The notes under the pieces were generated by a model. The model searched no databases, was not told the origin of the DNA, and worked only from the letters and a program-made list of their open reading frames with translations. DNA of 64,000 nt from Diploptera punctata (taxonomy: Eukaryota > Arthropoda > Insecta > Blattodea > Blaberidae). Shown one piece after another: positions 32,336-43,626 of the stretch. Position 1 is the first letter of the stretch; every line of letters begins with the position of its first letter. The DNA lies in NCBI GenBank assembly GCA_030220185.1, contig JASPKZ010003415.1:574501-638500 (forward strand), read 5' to 3'. Position numbers and translations under genes: made by a program.

Positions 32336-32653
32336 CAGGTAACCCATAAGTGAAATGAACTGTGAAATGTGAACTAAATGAGATGAAAAATTAATAGTAA
32401 AGTCTAAATTCAAATTAATTTGTACTAACTAGGACGATGTTTACAATGGAGTCAGTGGCGGATTGTAACCATACATTCGTAATTATCTCGCGGACCCATG
32501 TTTACTGTGACATTGTTGCTTCTATTATCGTGTACTTTCAACCATGTAAGTTTGCGCCATCCTTTTTATACAGCCTGTATAAAGTAAATACAAAATGTTT
32601 GTTCTTTTATGTATATGAGTATTTTAATTATGCATACATGACTATTATTTTAT

Positions 32654-33417
32654 GAATAACTAACTCACTGGCACTATCGAAGCCGTAGGTTTTTCCCATT
32701 CATCTCTTGTATAATTCACTTCTTTAAAATCTGGGTTAATATTAATCTCCCACTTCATTGTTGCCTACCAACTAGGCGTTTTCTACCTGATTTTACTACA
32801 ATATTTTCCATGCCACTATTTCATTCCCTTTTTCTGCACATATCGTGCCCATCGCAGTCTACGAGAATTGAATGTTCTTATGATATCTTATTACCTATAA
32901 AGATCACTTAGATCACGTTTATATAGTTTTCTCTATTCGCCTATCTGTTCATCTCTCTTAGGTCCAAAAATGTTCCTAAGAACTTTATTTTCAAATACCC
33001 CTAATCCTTTATCATCCATTAAAGTCTTGTACGTATTGTATTCAATCGTTCAATCTAGAGTAAATCAAAGTGCATTATAAATAATAATTGTCTTGTATTT
33101 ATAACATGTGATCGTTTATGTTTATTGTAATTTAGATGTAAGACTAGTTTTTCGTATTTTTTAAAACCTAGTTGAGTGGCAGACAAGGCTTTAAAGTCTT
33201 AACTCTGCCAGTAAAAAATAAAGCTATTATTATTATAATTACAATCATTATTATTATTGTTATTATTATTATTATTAGGCCTATTATTATTATTATTATT
33301 ATTATTAAAGCAAGAATCTATGTTTCACATGCATATAATATAATTAACTTTTATATTTTCTCAGCTTAACTTTTTTGAGAGGTATTGGGAAGACAGTCCC
33401 TGTTCTGCTTAATAGCG
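32654..33417 (-). mobile_element. RTE LINE family A fragment, split by a CR1-like tail
   Basis: The 3' end starts at the (AACT)n tail near 32657 (CTCACTGGCACTATCGA). Degenerate coding follows to about 33020 and resumes at 33311-33417 (CAAGAATCTATGTTTCACAT, GCATATAATATAAT), matching 15.44-15.95 kb of the reference copy. Confidence 0.7.
33025..33303 (+). mobile_element. CR1-like LINE 3' UTR with (ATT)n tail, nested
   Basis: Matches the reverse complement of 1.99-2.13 kb (AACATGTGATCGTTTATG.TT, TGAGTGGCAGACAAGGC, TTAACTCTGCCAG) and ends in an ATT-rich tail at 33226-33303. ATTAAAG at 33018-33024 and 33304-33310 is the likely target duplication in the family A host. Confidence 0.65.
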
Positions 33418-33418
33418 A

Positions 33419-34085
33419 TTACTTACTTACTCACTGGCACTATCGAACCCGTAGGTTCACGACCACGCGGACATAAAGCTCTCCATACATCCCTATCCTC
33501 AGCTAAGTCTTTCCAATCATTTCGTGTATAATCTACTTCCCTCATATCATAGTTAATGTTATTCTCCACCTCATTCTTGGGCGTTTTCCTTCTGGCTTTC
33601 CTACAAGAAGCTTCCATGCACGTCTTTCATGCCCCATACGCGCAACATATCCTGCTTATCGCAGTCTATGAGACTTAACTGTTCTTATTATATCTGGCTT
33701 CCTATAAAGACCATGTAGTTCATTGTTATGTAGTATTCTCCATTCACCTGTCTGTTCATCTCTCTTTGGTCCAAAAATGTTCCTAAGAACTTTATTCTCA
33801 AATTCTCGTAATCTCCTTTCCTCCCTTAAACTAAGAGTCCAAATTTCGCATCCATATAATATAACTGGTAGAATAATAGTTTTTTATATTTTCAGTTTAA
33901 AGTTTTTTGAAAGGAGTTGAGACATCTAAAGTCTCTGCAATGCATAATAGCACGCATTTCCAGAATTGAGCCTATGTTTAATTTCTTTGTGCATCTCTTT
34001 CCTATTTGTGATTATTGTTCCTAGATATTTGAATTCAGCCACTTCCTCAAAATTTCCCTCATTTGTCATTAGCTGTCCATTTCCA
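33419..34085 (-). mobile_element. RTE LINE family A fragment
   Basis: Closely matches 15.42-16.10 kb of the reference copy, including the (AGTA)n tail at 33422-33432, AATCTACTTCCCTCATATCA, TTTGGTCCAAAAATGTTCCT and AAATTTCCCTCATTTGTCAT. It ends abruptly at about 34085. Small deletions break the frame. Confidence 0.85.
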
Positions 34086-34144
34086 CCATAATAGCAATAT
34101 ATCAACAAATCGTTTTTTGAAAGATATCACAGTATTGTGTGAAA

Positions 34145-34460
34145 TATTTAGTATACTACTAATATTTTTAAGTCCAAGGGACAGTTCACAAGCAAAGCTA
34201 GTTTTTGATGACTACAGCATGACTAGTATTTCTACAAATAAAACTAAAGTAATGGTATTTCAAGGACTACAATCCAGAAGAGCTAAAATTATAATAAATG
34301 GAAAATAATTGAACAAATAAATGAATTCAAATATCTATGATATAAAATAGGGTACAGAAAATCTGAAGACGTCAAATTAACATATACAGATTTAGACAGT
34401 TATATGGAACTGTACAAAGAACATTAAAATACAGTGTACAGAAACATACATCATTAAACT
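34145..34460 (+). mobile_element. LINE fragment, post-catalytic RT region
   Basis: The frame includes TSISTNKTKVMVFQGLQSRR and AKIIINGK, then EQINEFKY and GYRKSEDVKLTYTD in shifted frames, the KTKxM.F.G....I..NG..I.....F.YLG layout following the YADD box in RTE-type LINEs. It directly follows the family A fragment. Confidence 0.6.
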
Positions 34461-34519
34461 GAGTTAAGTGTGGCCGTATTTCATCTTAAATCGCAGCAAC
34501 AATCTCTATCCGCTTTTCA

Positions 34520-35118
34520 ATGGTGAACATAATAATGCCTATTTTATGCGCAATTAGTGCGTTTTCTCGTACTTACAGCACTGGCGACCAGGATTGAAAC
34601 TTCAACTTCCTACATTTCGGGATTGCCAACCTAAATAACTATACTGTAGTATTACATTTATACCCACGTGCGGAAAGTAAAACCACTGCCCTCTATGTAT
34701 ACTACGTACAATGTACGAGTATATACAAAAAATATCCAAACGTTAGTGTTAATATACATTATATGAAACAAATCACTGCATTTTAAATCAACTGAACTTT
34801 ATTTGAATCAATATAAAACAATAAATTCATCAATAATAATGGTCTCACGGCCTCCTGTACTTTTAACTAATAAACATTGCCCACACTGTTAACGTTAGTC
34901 AGTTGTTTATAATGAACGCACATATTTCCAACAAAGATATTATTTTACTACTATTTATTATTTTTAAAACACCATCGCGCAAAAATAATGTACAACGCAT
35001 GTTTGTGAAGTGTTTTACTGAATCCCGGAAATGAAAAATTTCGCTATCGCTCTGTTTTTAAACATTTTCCTCAATTCTGTAAATATCACTTCCCAACCTT
35101 GCATCGTAAAGTACTATT
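34520..35118 (-). repeat. Repeat N, copy 1 (inverted)
   Basis: About 600 bp matching the reverse complement of 61.40-62.01 kb: GTGCGTTTT..CGTACTTACA, CTACATTTCGGGATTGCCAA, AATCACTGCATTTTAAAT, AACAATAAAT. No protein motif. It may be a solo LTR or non-autonomous element. Ends not resolved. Confidence 0.65.
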
Positions 35119-35222
35119 AATAACAAAACTGTGATGTGTAAACATTGTATTTAAAATATACTTGGAATTTACTACAACACTGTAGCGAGATTATACTTGC
35201 TAAATATTATATACTACTGTGA

Positions 35223-35279
35223 ATAATAATAATAATAATAATAATATTTATAATAATATTGTTATTATTATTATTATTA
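35223..35279. repeat. (AAT)n/(ATT)n tract
   Basis: AAT repeats turn into ATT repeats through an AATAATATT centre, making a short self-complementary tract. Confidence 0.85.
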
Positions 35280-35580
35280 TAGATAAGAGTAGATAAAGAT
35301 GATAGTGAAGAAGCGATATTAAGAACAGAATAAATAAAGGTATATAACAACAATGTTAAATAGTGTCTTATGGAACAGACATATAACCAGGAAAAAATAA
35401 ATTACAAATATATAATTCAATATGGAGAAGTACTGTCACATATGAAGCTGATGCTTGGAAATTAAAAAAAACTTAGAACAAAAATTTCTGTCGATAGAGA
35501 CGAATTTTTTATGAGAACCACAAGATGTTTAAATTGGAACAATAAATAAAGTCATACGAGAAAAATTAATATTAAATAAC
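35280..35580 (+). mobile_element. LINE fragment
   Basis: Frameshifted plus-strand text reads LWNRHITRKNK then IYNSIWRSTVTYEADAWKLK, matching the Y...I...L.YG.E.W.L block of LINE C-terminal halves. Short and decayed. Confidence 0.55.
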
Positions 35581-35581
35581 A

Positions 35582-36102
35582 GTGAGCAACAAAAAAATTA
35601 TCTTTCTTTTTGTCTCAGAAAAAAAAAATGTGATTTTGAATTCAAATATGATATCGGTGTTTCTCATCATGCAAGGTTTCCGAGAGACAGGAATTTATAA
35701 TTTCAAACACTTTAATATTTTATACATTCTTAACTACACAGTATTCGAACATTCGGACTCACTTAGAAAGTAACAGATGACGATTTTCTGTTATATTTCG
35801 CCTGTGGATCATCCCTCTTGTTGGTCCAACAATAATCGGCCAGCATATTAGGATTCCATTTGCCTTGATATCTCTTTTCCATAGCTGAAATCTCCTGATC
35901 GAAGTGTTCCCCGTTTTTTTAATGGACAAATGGAAGAAAAAACATTTATTAAAAATATAATTATTTAAATCCATTAATTGAAATTGAAATAAAAAACTGT
36001 GGGTGATGGAGAAATTCCAAATACATGTTTGAAAACACGATAAAAAAACTGCATTAAGTACAACTATTGGTACTCACGAGACAAAAATCATGTTGACCAG
36101 TG
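35582..36102 (+). mobile_element. CMC-like element, copy 2
   Basis: Uninterrupted relative of the element at 28.0-30.1 kb: it starts AGTGAGCAACAAAAAAATTA (first C of the end mutated) and ends TTGACCAGTG at 36102. The minus strand at about 35.76-35.91 kb encodes ISAMEKRYQGKWNPNMLADY-like text with stops and shifts, a conserved C-terminal block of a transposase-like protein family widespread in insect and cnidarian genomes (from memory of the family). Confidence 0.6.
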
Positions 36103-36114
36103 TATTCAATAGTA

Positions 36115-36116
<2 letters not shown>

Positions 36117-36162
<46 letters not shown>
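36117..36162. repeat. (AT)n microsatellite
   Basis: Pure AT dinucleotides immediately after the CMC-like copy. Confidence 0.95.
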
Positions 36163-36184
36163 CAGTTAAATTGGTATGTGTATA

Positions 36185-36412
36185 TACAACGAATGCAAAA
36201 AGAAAGGTAACCAGAAAAACACTTCAATGATGTCCATCTGAAAGAAGAAAAAAGGAAGACCTCGAAACGCATAATGCAAGAAATAAGTACTGGAATTAGA
36301 ACAAAAGAACTGGAGGACATGGAGCGGATTCATAGGGGCGCGTGGAGAGAAAGAAAATAAAACTTTAGGCACAGAAATATATGTAAACATCGAAAATCTG
36401 TATATAAATAAA
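36185..36412 (+). mobile_element. LINE C-terminal tail (family C)
   Basis: Matches 42.95-43.16 kb: GATGTCCATCTGAAAGAAGA, GGAAGACCTCGAAACGC, GGACATGGAGCGGATTCATA. The translation resembles KKRKTSKR..QEISTGIRTKELEDMER, a LINE tail end. An (ATT)n tract follows at 36414-36462. Confidence 0.6.
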
Positions 36413-36422
36413 TTATTATTAG

Positions 36423-36462
<40 letters not shown>

Positions 36463-36464
<2 letters not shown>

Positions 36465-37671
36465 CTTGAGTACTATTTATTACAAATTTCATTAAAAATA
36501 GAATAGTTATTCGAACATAGACATTTAGAAAAATGTTGGAATAAGTTAGTCTAGCATCCAGTCTCTATAAACACATTTCGTAACTCACAGATATTAAATC
36601 CCACAAAACATTTTATCTCCTTTTGTGATTGTAGGTATCTTTATAATACTACTAGACATGGTATTGACGACTAGATTTAATCTGTGGAAAGCGGAGAGAA
36701 TAAAATGGAAGAAATGGGATTTGCCAGTAATTGGAAATACTGATAGAAAAAAGATACAGATAAAGAAACCAATATCTGTAATGAGAAGCTAAATAAAGCT
36801 TCTGTTCATAAAGACCTTAATACTTCCAACTGGTCATTTCAAATCTTAGGAAATAGCATGGATGACCCAACTTTCAAATCCTCTCTGCCATTGACAGTTT
36901 CTGTGATAATATTGAGTTCTTTCGAGATCAATACAAAATTATCAGAAACCATATTCTCTGAACCAATGGAAGTTAGAGATCCACTCAAGATATTGAAGAA
37001 GCTGTATCTAAGTATTTCTTTGGATTGATTCTTAAGTCAAAATATAAATTATATCTATCTTATAGAAATGAAATACATTTCTTTATCCCAAGCACTTTGA
37101 AATAAAAATGTCGTTTCCAGTGAATTGTCTCTGTGTTTAGGTGTTTATACTTTCATCAAAGACCCGTAGATCGTGGAATTAAATTCGACAGAGGTTCCTG
37201 GGATTAAAATTTCTAAAAAAAAAGGTATAAAATATTGTTGCTTTAGGGTACATAAAGTCACGAAATGATGGCTAGTAGTTAAAGTAAATCTTTTGTTTCT
37301 ATCTAGCAATCTTTTCTTCACAATATATTTTGTTTTAAATTTATATATACATAAAGTTGAAAACATCTTATTTTAGACTGTCCATCTCAAAGATATAACT
37401 AATACATTCTGGATGTTCGTTTATTTGAATGTAAACAAGTATTACCTAATACAATAATTTATATTTAAAAAAAGTAAAAGTTGTTACACAGCATTTAAAA
37501 CAATATTGTAAATGTCATTTTCACCATATTGTAATTAATCTTTATTAGTATTTAGTTTCGTAATTCTAATTGTTTTAGGGTTTCGTTCTTTTGTAATTTT
37601 TGTTTCATTTCAATTTTGTAACTATGTGTATCTTACATTTTATTTTACATCTTAATTACAACCCTAGTATC
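36463..37671. other. No feature assigned; one unexplained open stretch
   Basis: Around 36758-37026 the plus strand is open for about 90 codons without an ATG (containing SSLPLTVSVIILSSFE and VRDPLKILKKLYLS). I recognise no family and see no splice-consistent context. Confidence 0.25.
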
Positions 37672-38018
37672 GCACCATAGCCGAGCGGCTAAGGTAGGAA
37701 GCCTTGGCGCATAGATACGGAACTTGCGCTGGTTCGAGTCTCCATGGGGAAGAAAATTTTCTCATGGTATTTCGGCCAGTATGGGACCGGTGCCCATCCA
37801 GCATCGTGAGGCAATGGGTAGCTACAATAAGTAGCGGCTCCAGGTTGAGGAACCAGCTATAACGGTTGGAGGACTCGACATGCTAACCACATGTCACCCC
37901 TGCACAGGCTGTTGATCATCTGTCTCTGTGATTGACACATGTGGATGTGAAGGGCCAGCAGCCGGCTGGTAAAAGGGCAACCGCTGAAAAGTGGAAAGAC
38001 CCTCAATCGGAATCGGAA
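37672..38018 (+). repeat. SINE-C, full copy
   Basis: Head with A box ATAGCCGAGCGGCTAAGGTA and B box GGTTCGAGTCTCC, spaced like a long-variable-arm tRNA (Leu/Ser type). The body includes CATGCTAACCACATGTCACC, GGCCAGCAGCCGGCTGG and AAAGGGCAACCGCTGAAAAG. It ends in a short (CGGAAT)n tail. Confidence 0.85.
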
Positions 38019-38070
38019 TTACAACCCTGACATATATTTGTAAAATCATGGAGATTTAATATATATATAG

Positions 38071-38396
38071 TCCACCGCTGCGGTCTCGAGGTAGCGTGCT
38101 GCCTTGTCACGCAGCGGACCCGGGTTCGATTCCCTGTCGGGACAGGCTCCTCGATGAGGTTTTTTCGGGGTTTTTCCTCACCTGTAAGACAATGTCAAGA
38201 AGCTTAGGGCCCAACAGTCCCCGAAAATCATCCGGCCATCATCATCCTTATCCTTATCATCATCATTCTTCACCGGTGTGGAAAGCAACGGGAAGCTACC
38301 ACACCTCTAATTCCCTAGTAAAGCTGCAAAGCATAGCATGAAATGCTATGATTTCAGTGAAGGACTTGCCCTCGGGCAGAATTACTATGGATGGAG
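38071..38396 (+). repeat. SINE-A copy
   Basis: Complete, from TCCACCGCTGCGGTCTCGAG to GGGCAGAATTACTATGGATG, with both boxes intact. Confidence 0.88.
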
Positions 38397-38417
38397 ATAT
38401 ATATACATACATACATA

Positions 38418-39906
38418 CAGTAATACTTGTTCAAAGCGGAATCGCATGGGACCAATTTTTTTCACATTGGACAACATTCCGCATTATACAAAAACCAAAA
38501 ACAAAAAATATTACCCAATCTCAGATTATAGAGCACTGTATGTGTCTTTCTATGTACCTTGGATTAAGTATAGTTCCTCTGCCATTGGAAAGTGAAGTAT
38601 AATATGTACGAGCGACTTAGGGTCGGTTTCACCAACAGAGGTAACTGTATTACGACAGTTTAAGCTATGCATTATACACGGGGAAAACTGGCGTAATACA
38701 GTTACCTCTGTGGGTGAAATTGACCCTTAGAGGATAACAAGATTTAACTCTATTATCAACACATAACTTAGATCATTCAAAGCCAGTTCACCTACCCCAT
38801 AAATACTAAAAAAATTACCAACAATTTTAAATACAGAGGTACACAAATAAACGTAGAGGTAGGGAAAATTAATCAAAAACAGCCCCGTTTCCTCAGCGTT
38901 AAAATGTCTCTTAGCGCGTATCCTGAAATTAAAGTATGTAGTTTCGGTTTCCCTCACTAACTATAAATTCGTCCACATCCTTTGATTCCCCGCAAAAACT
39001 CATTCCACACTACATTATGTCGTCTTTTGAAACTGTTCACAACCACCTGAAGATGTCTTGAAATCATTATTCCCTAGGGATATATCAACAGCTAGAGCTT
39101 GACTTTGGAGCATCGCGTCGGTCCGGAAATTTTGATACTTTCTGATCATGAAATTGTAGAACACTTCCAAACTTCGTTGATTTCGTATTTTTTATATTTT
39201 ATTTATTTATTTATTTATTTGATTCCCTCTTCATTTGACCATTTCCTTGCATCCATTCATTCATTATTATTTCTTTGTTTTTAAAATCTCATAAACTTAG
39301 GTTTTTTCCACATTTACATTTAGCCATTATTTCGCGTACTGAGAGTTTGTTTTTCTTTATTTTCAATCACTTTCACTTTTTCACTAATGACAATGATATA
39401 CATGATTTAGCCAACTTCATTCCGTAAATTCATAACGCTACCTGTCATAGATAGTGATAGATACGTATACAAAACGGTCTCAGATCTTAAACTAATTTAA
39501 GATTTTACAGTGCACAGGTTATTTGTAAGACAGATGTCACACGCCAAATATTTGTTAAACGAACCTGTGCTTCGCAAAACTGGTGTGCAGTAAGACCGAA
39601 AGAAAATTCCAGATGCAGGTAGAAACTCTACTTCTCCCGGCGGCAGGAATCATTACTTATTGTTAATTCGCCTAAAGGGAATTCAATAAAGAGGAAACTA
39701 ATTTATTTCTCTCTCTATCTTTCCGCCTTATAAACATTTTTTTCATGAATTGTGTAGAAATATCCTTCCGTTTCCGCGTTAGATAGATTCAGTTTTATAC
39801 AAAATAAATACACTTAAAATTACTATTATTTTGCCGGGACCAATAAATGTATTCACATTGGACAGATATCCGCATTATTCACGTTCCGGATTAAACAAGT
39901 TTACTG
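38418..39906 (-). mobile_element. pogo/Tigger relic, copy 2
   Basis: Ends CAGTAATACTTGTTCAAAGC at 38418 and CAGTAAACTTGTTTAATCCG reading in from 39906, with flanking TA at 38416-38417 and 39907-39908. The minus strand near 38.88-38.96 kb reads RAKRHFNAEETGLF, the DDE1 first-aspartate motif with D changed to E at one site. It shares most of its length with 6519-7467 but is longer; an unrelated (TTTA)n-bearing stretch at about 39.18-39.36 kb and a MITE are extra. Confidence 0.75.
38620..38726. mobile_element. PIF/Harbinger-type MITE
   Basis: 107 bp with about 40-bp inverted ends (GGGTCGGTTTCACCAACAGA left, complement right) and TTA on both sides (38617-38619, 38727-38729). GGG..GTTTCACC ends and a 3-bp TTA target are typical of Harbinger MITEs. 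It lies inside the pogo relic; the other pogo copy lacks it. Confidence 0.8.
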
Positions 39907-39908
39907 TA

Positions 39909-40067
39909 CGTACCAGGTTGAGAAGACTAGCTATAACGGCTGGGGGACCCTACATGCTGACCACATGTCACCCCTACACTGGCGAGATGATTGTCTACCT
40001 CTGTGATTGACACATATGGTAGTGAGCCCAGTAGCCGGCTAGTAGGCCAAGGGCCTTCTAGGCCTTT
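39909..40067 (+). repeat. SINE-C fragment
   Basis: CATGCTGACCACATGTCACC, then GTGATTGACACATATGG and AGCCGGCTAGTAGG match the SINE-C body. It directly follows the pogo end. Confidence 0.65.
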
Positions 40068-40154
40068 CGCGCTTGGAGTTTGTATATATATATATATACA
40101 AACCGGATTAATTATCTGTAGCATATAATTTATGTAATTTACAAATATATTTTC

Positions 40155-41212
40155 ATGTACCCCGTGTTGATAACACGGCGTTGCCGGGAATCTACTTACC
40201 CCGATATTTTTGGCATAAATGAGCTGAAAGACAAAATTCGTTATTCAGAGTAATCCGTAAAAGAATACCCATCGTGCGCAGCTACGCATGCTCGGGAATT
40301 TAGTCATCTCGATCTTCTTTTGGCATTAATGAGCCGAAAGACGAAAGTTAATATGTTTTCATGCTTAGTTGAATAAATGAAATGAAAAATAATTACAAAT
40401 TAATATCTTAATTATTTTTAGATACCCTATGCTGATTACCTAGCGTTGCCCAGGAATCTATTTGTCCCGTCTTCTTGGCATAAATTAATTGAAAGACCAA
40501 AATTAATGTGTTTTTATGTTTAGTTGAATAAGTAAAATAAAAATTTACATCGTAATTATTTTTAAATACCCCGTGCGTATTACCCGGCGTTGCCCGGGAA
40601 TGTACTTATCCCGATCTTCTTGGCATAAATTACCTGAAAGTCGAAGATTAATGTGGGTTTTATGTTTAGTTGAATAAGTGAAAAGAAAAATTTGAATAGT
40701 CAGTTTTAGATACCCTTTCTGATTACCCGGTGTTACCGGGAATCTACTTATCCCGATCTTCTTGACATAAATGAGCTGAAAGACAAAATTCGTTATTGTA
40801 AGTTTTCTGTAAAAGAATACCCGCCGTGCACTGCTACGCTTGCCCGGGTATCTACTTATCCCGATCTTTTTGTTATCAATGAAAGACAAAAATGATTACA
40901 GTATTTTCAGTTATCCGTAAAAGATAAACACATACTGTCGTGAACTTTTTTGTAGAATTTTTTGAGATATTCAATTCTGTGTACATTAATGTTGTGTATT
41001 TGTTATGGTTCAGGCAGCGTAAGCCATTTAAGCGTCCTAAGGCAACTTTTCCCCCACGTTTATTAGTTCAAAGGATGATTTAAAAGTGAAAGGGTTGAGT
41101 CTTACAACTCTCTTATAGCCTATAACGTTCCCGGGAAACTCTTGAACATTTTGAAGAAAGCTCCATAACAATCGGATGAACAAACTAACATTCGTTTTTA
41201 TATATTAGTACA
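40155..41212 (-). mobile_element. Helitron-like element, inverted, with tandem ~145-bp units
   Basis: The conserved 5' block (GTTCATCCGATTGTTATGG, AAAATGTTCAAGAGTTTCCC on minus) lies at 41.10-41.20 kb. From 40.92 down to 40.155 kb is a tandem array: unit starts near TACCCCGTG at 40157, 40423, 40567 and 40712, each with GTTGCCCGGGAATCTACTTA and GATCTTCTTGGCATAAAT. No typical 3' hairpin was found at the left end, so the copy is probably 3'-truncated. Confidence 0.55.
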
Positions 41213-41830
41213 TATGGTCGCGCGGAGATAAACTTACCACACATCCCTATCCTGAGCTAATGTTTTCCAATCATCCCCTGTATAATATACTTCCCACAAA
41301 TCATGGTTAATATTATTCTCCTATCTCATTCTTGAACTACGAACTGGACATTTTTTACTGGTTTCCTACAAGATTTTTCCATGTCCCTCTTTCATTCCCC
41401 ATTCGAACCACATGTCCTGCCGATCTAAGTCTACGAGACTTAACTTTACTTGGTATATCTGGTTTCCCATAAGATCATGTAGCTTGTTGTTATTTAGTCC
41501 TCTCCATTCGCCTCTCTGTTCATCTCTTTTTGGTCCAAAATGTTTCCTAAAAATTTATTCCCAAATACTCGTTATCTTTTCTCTTCTATTAAAGTAAGAG
41601 TCCATGCTTATTAACCATGTAAAATAACTAGGAGAATAACAATTTTATATATTTTCAGTTTAACATTTTTTTAGAGAAGTTTGGATGACAAGGGTCTCTG
41701 TATACATAATAGCTGCATTTCCAGAATATATTTAATTTATTTCTGAATATTATTCTTGTATGCAATTATTGTTCCTAGGTATTTGAATTCAGCCACTTCT
41801 TAAAATGTCCCTCAATTACCATTAATTACT
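41213..41830 (-). mobile_element. RTE LINE family A fragment
   Basis: Strongly mutated copy of 15.47-16.09 kb: CACATCCCTATCCTGAGCTA, TCTACGAGACTTAAC, TTTTTGGTCCAAAATG, AGGTATTTGAATTCAGCCAC. Confidence 0.75.
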
Positions 41831-42337
41831 CCCTTAAATCTTAACATTTAGTACATAAAATCCGTGCCCTAGTCATAAAATATATTTGCCTGTATTTTGT
41901 ACGTGTTTCAGGTGTATTAAGGGAGAAGTGAGATAGACACAGTAACACGAACGTACATAGAGTATTACATTTCTACGGAGAGACTCCATGGGCCTCTAGG
42001 TATTGCTCAAGAAATCCGCTTACTCTCAGCACAATTTTCCACTTCTTTTGGCAAAAGGATACGCTTTAACAACACAGTGAGGAGATGTCAGACAGAAAAG
42101 TATATTCCTTATCGGGAGGAAAATATACTGAGAAAAAAGAATACTTCGTCTTGGGAATGTGAGAGTGAAATAAAATGAAATCAATTCTAAAATAAGCTCT
42201 GCACTAGGGAACGCAGACATGTTAAACATTTCAATATTACATTTTCTGTGAAAATTATTTCAGTAATTAAGGTGTTTTAAACATATCTCCTAATAATTTT
42301 ATGCAATTTTATTCAATACATTACAAAGTTGTAATAT

Positions 42338-42338
<1 letters not shown>
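41831..42338. other. No feature recognised
   Basis: No repeat partner or coding signal seen. Confidence 0.3.

Positions 42339-42404
<66 letters not shown>
42339..42404. repeat. (ATT)n microsatellite
   Basis: Pure ATT repeats preceding a LINE remnant. Confidence 0.95.
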
Positions 42405-42405
<1 letters not shown>

Positions 42406-42750
42406 TAAGGGAGGAGAAAATAAAGGAATATTTGAGAATGAAGTATTAAAAGAATTGGGTAAAACAGAGACGAATAGACAGGTGATTGAAATGGAGAAGA
42501 CTACATACTTGTTCAATAGTTATGATCTGTATGGGAAGACATGTAATAAGAATACTTAAGTCTCGTAGTCTGTCTTGGGCAGGACATATGGCACGAATGG
42601 GTATTGCAATAGGGACAAGGAAAATATAGGTGAAGTGTACAGTATGTAAGCAAAGAAGAAGTGTGAGATTACTATAACCATTATTTGAGTGGTGAATTAT
42701 ACAGAAAATTATTGTAATATATCTGGATAGGATATATGGCAGGAATGATA
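42405..42750 (+). mobile_element. Decayed RTE LINE family A 3' part
   Basis: TTAAGTCTCGTAGTCTGTCT, GGGCAGGACATATGGCACGA and GTGGTGAATTATACAGAAAA match the GHVARM-to-end portion of family A in the plus orientation. No open frame. Confidence 0.55.
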
Positions 42751-42756
42751 AGGACA

Positions 42757-42938
42757 GTTATTTTTATTATTATTATTATAGCTGTATTATTAATATATTA
42801 TTATTAGTACATTATTCTATTATTAATATATTATTATTATTATTATTATAGCTGTATTATTAATATATTATTATTAATACATTATTCTATTATTAATATA
42901 TTACTGTTATTATTATTATTATTATTATTATTAATGCA
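42757..42938. repeat. ATT-rich complex repeat
   Basis: Alternating (ATT)n and a roughly 70-bp duplicated stretch containing AGCTGTATTATTAATATATT. Confidence 0.85.
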
Positions 42939-42944
42939 TGAAAA

Positions 42945-43158
42945 AAGTTACTCAGAAAAACATTGGAATGATGTCCACCTGAAAGAAGAAGAAAGGAAGG
43001 CCTCGAAACTCGTGGATGCAAAATATAATATCTGGAATGAGAACAAGAGGAGCGGAGGACACGGAGTGGATAGATAGAGACGAATGGAGAAGGAAAGATA
43101 AACCTTTAGACACAGAAAGATGTGCAATCTTTGAAGGGATGAGAAAATATTGGAGCAT
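42945..43158 (+). mobile_element. LINE C-terminal tail (family C)
   Basis: Homologous to 36.19-36.41 kb: GATGTCCACCTGAAAGAAGA, AGGAAGGCCTCGAAACTCGT, GAGGACACGGAGTGGATAGA. It precedes the CR1-like RT. Confidence 0.6.
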
Positions 43159-43626
43159 TTGAGGAAGAAGTTCCTTAACGTTAATTTGTGCATTTTCTCA
43201 AGAGTGTTTCCACCAGCTCTAAAACACGTCACTGTTGTTCCAATAGACAAGATGGGTGACAATTGGCAACTAAAGGCCCAACTCACTTTTACCAAGCTTT
43301 TAAAAACGTAGAAAAAATATATAAAGAAACAATTATATTTATTTGTAAATAAAATTTATTCTTATTCTTAAAAAAAATAATGAACTTCTTGGCGGGGGGG
43401 GGGGTGTTTATTAACCTTAAATCAATTTGGTTTTACACATAGTCTAAGTAAAGAGAATGCAATTATTAATGTCACCTCAGAACTAATTTATAACTTAGAC
43501 TCGGGGAACAAATGTTTTGGAATTTTCTACGATGTTCAAAATACGTTTGATACTGCAATTAACAGCAAACTGCTGGACAAATTAAATAGAATTGTCGTTA
43601 AATGAACAGCTCTAGAAATTACTTAA

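Larger units (their letters stand above)
30244..32577 (+). mobile_element. mariner/IS630-type transposon with ~120-bp terminal inverted repeats
   Basis: The left end CAGGGTGTATCAAAAAGGAT and right end (inward from 32577) CAGGCTGTATAAAAAGGATG continue as inverted copies for about 120 bp (30244-30364 and 32450-32577). They share TGGCGCAAACTTA, TGGTTGAAAGTACAC and AATTACGAATGTATGGTTA. TA dinucleotides flank both ends. The left repeat has about 12 extra bases near 30336-30348. The transposase inside is broken and split by a 731-bp insertion. Confidence 0.85.

Noticed and set aside
37674..37755. tRNA-Leu/Ser gene
   Set aside because: A and B boxes are good, but the sequence continues into a repeated SINE-C body and no full cloverleaf closes.
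38096..38341. Open frames over SINE-A copies (also 12215, 44579, 53221, 55361)
   Set aside because: The same SINE body read in frame in several copies; the SINE explains them.
40155..40920. CRISPR-like array
   Set aside because: Units are long, diverged, without unique spacers, and inside a eukaryotic mobile element.
42313..42516. Open frame with poly-Asn run
   Set aside because: Microsatellite translation next to a LINE remnant.
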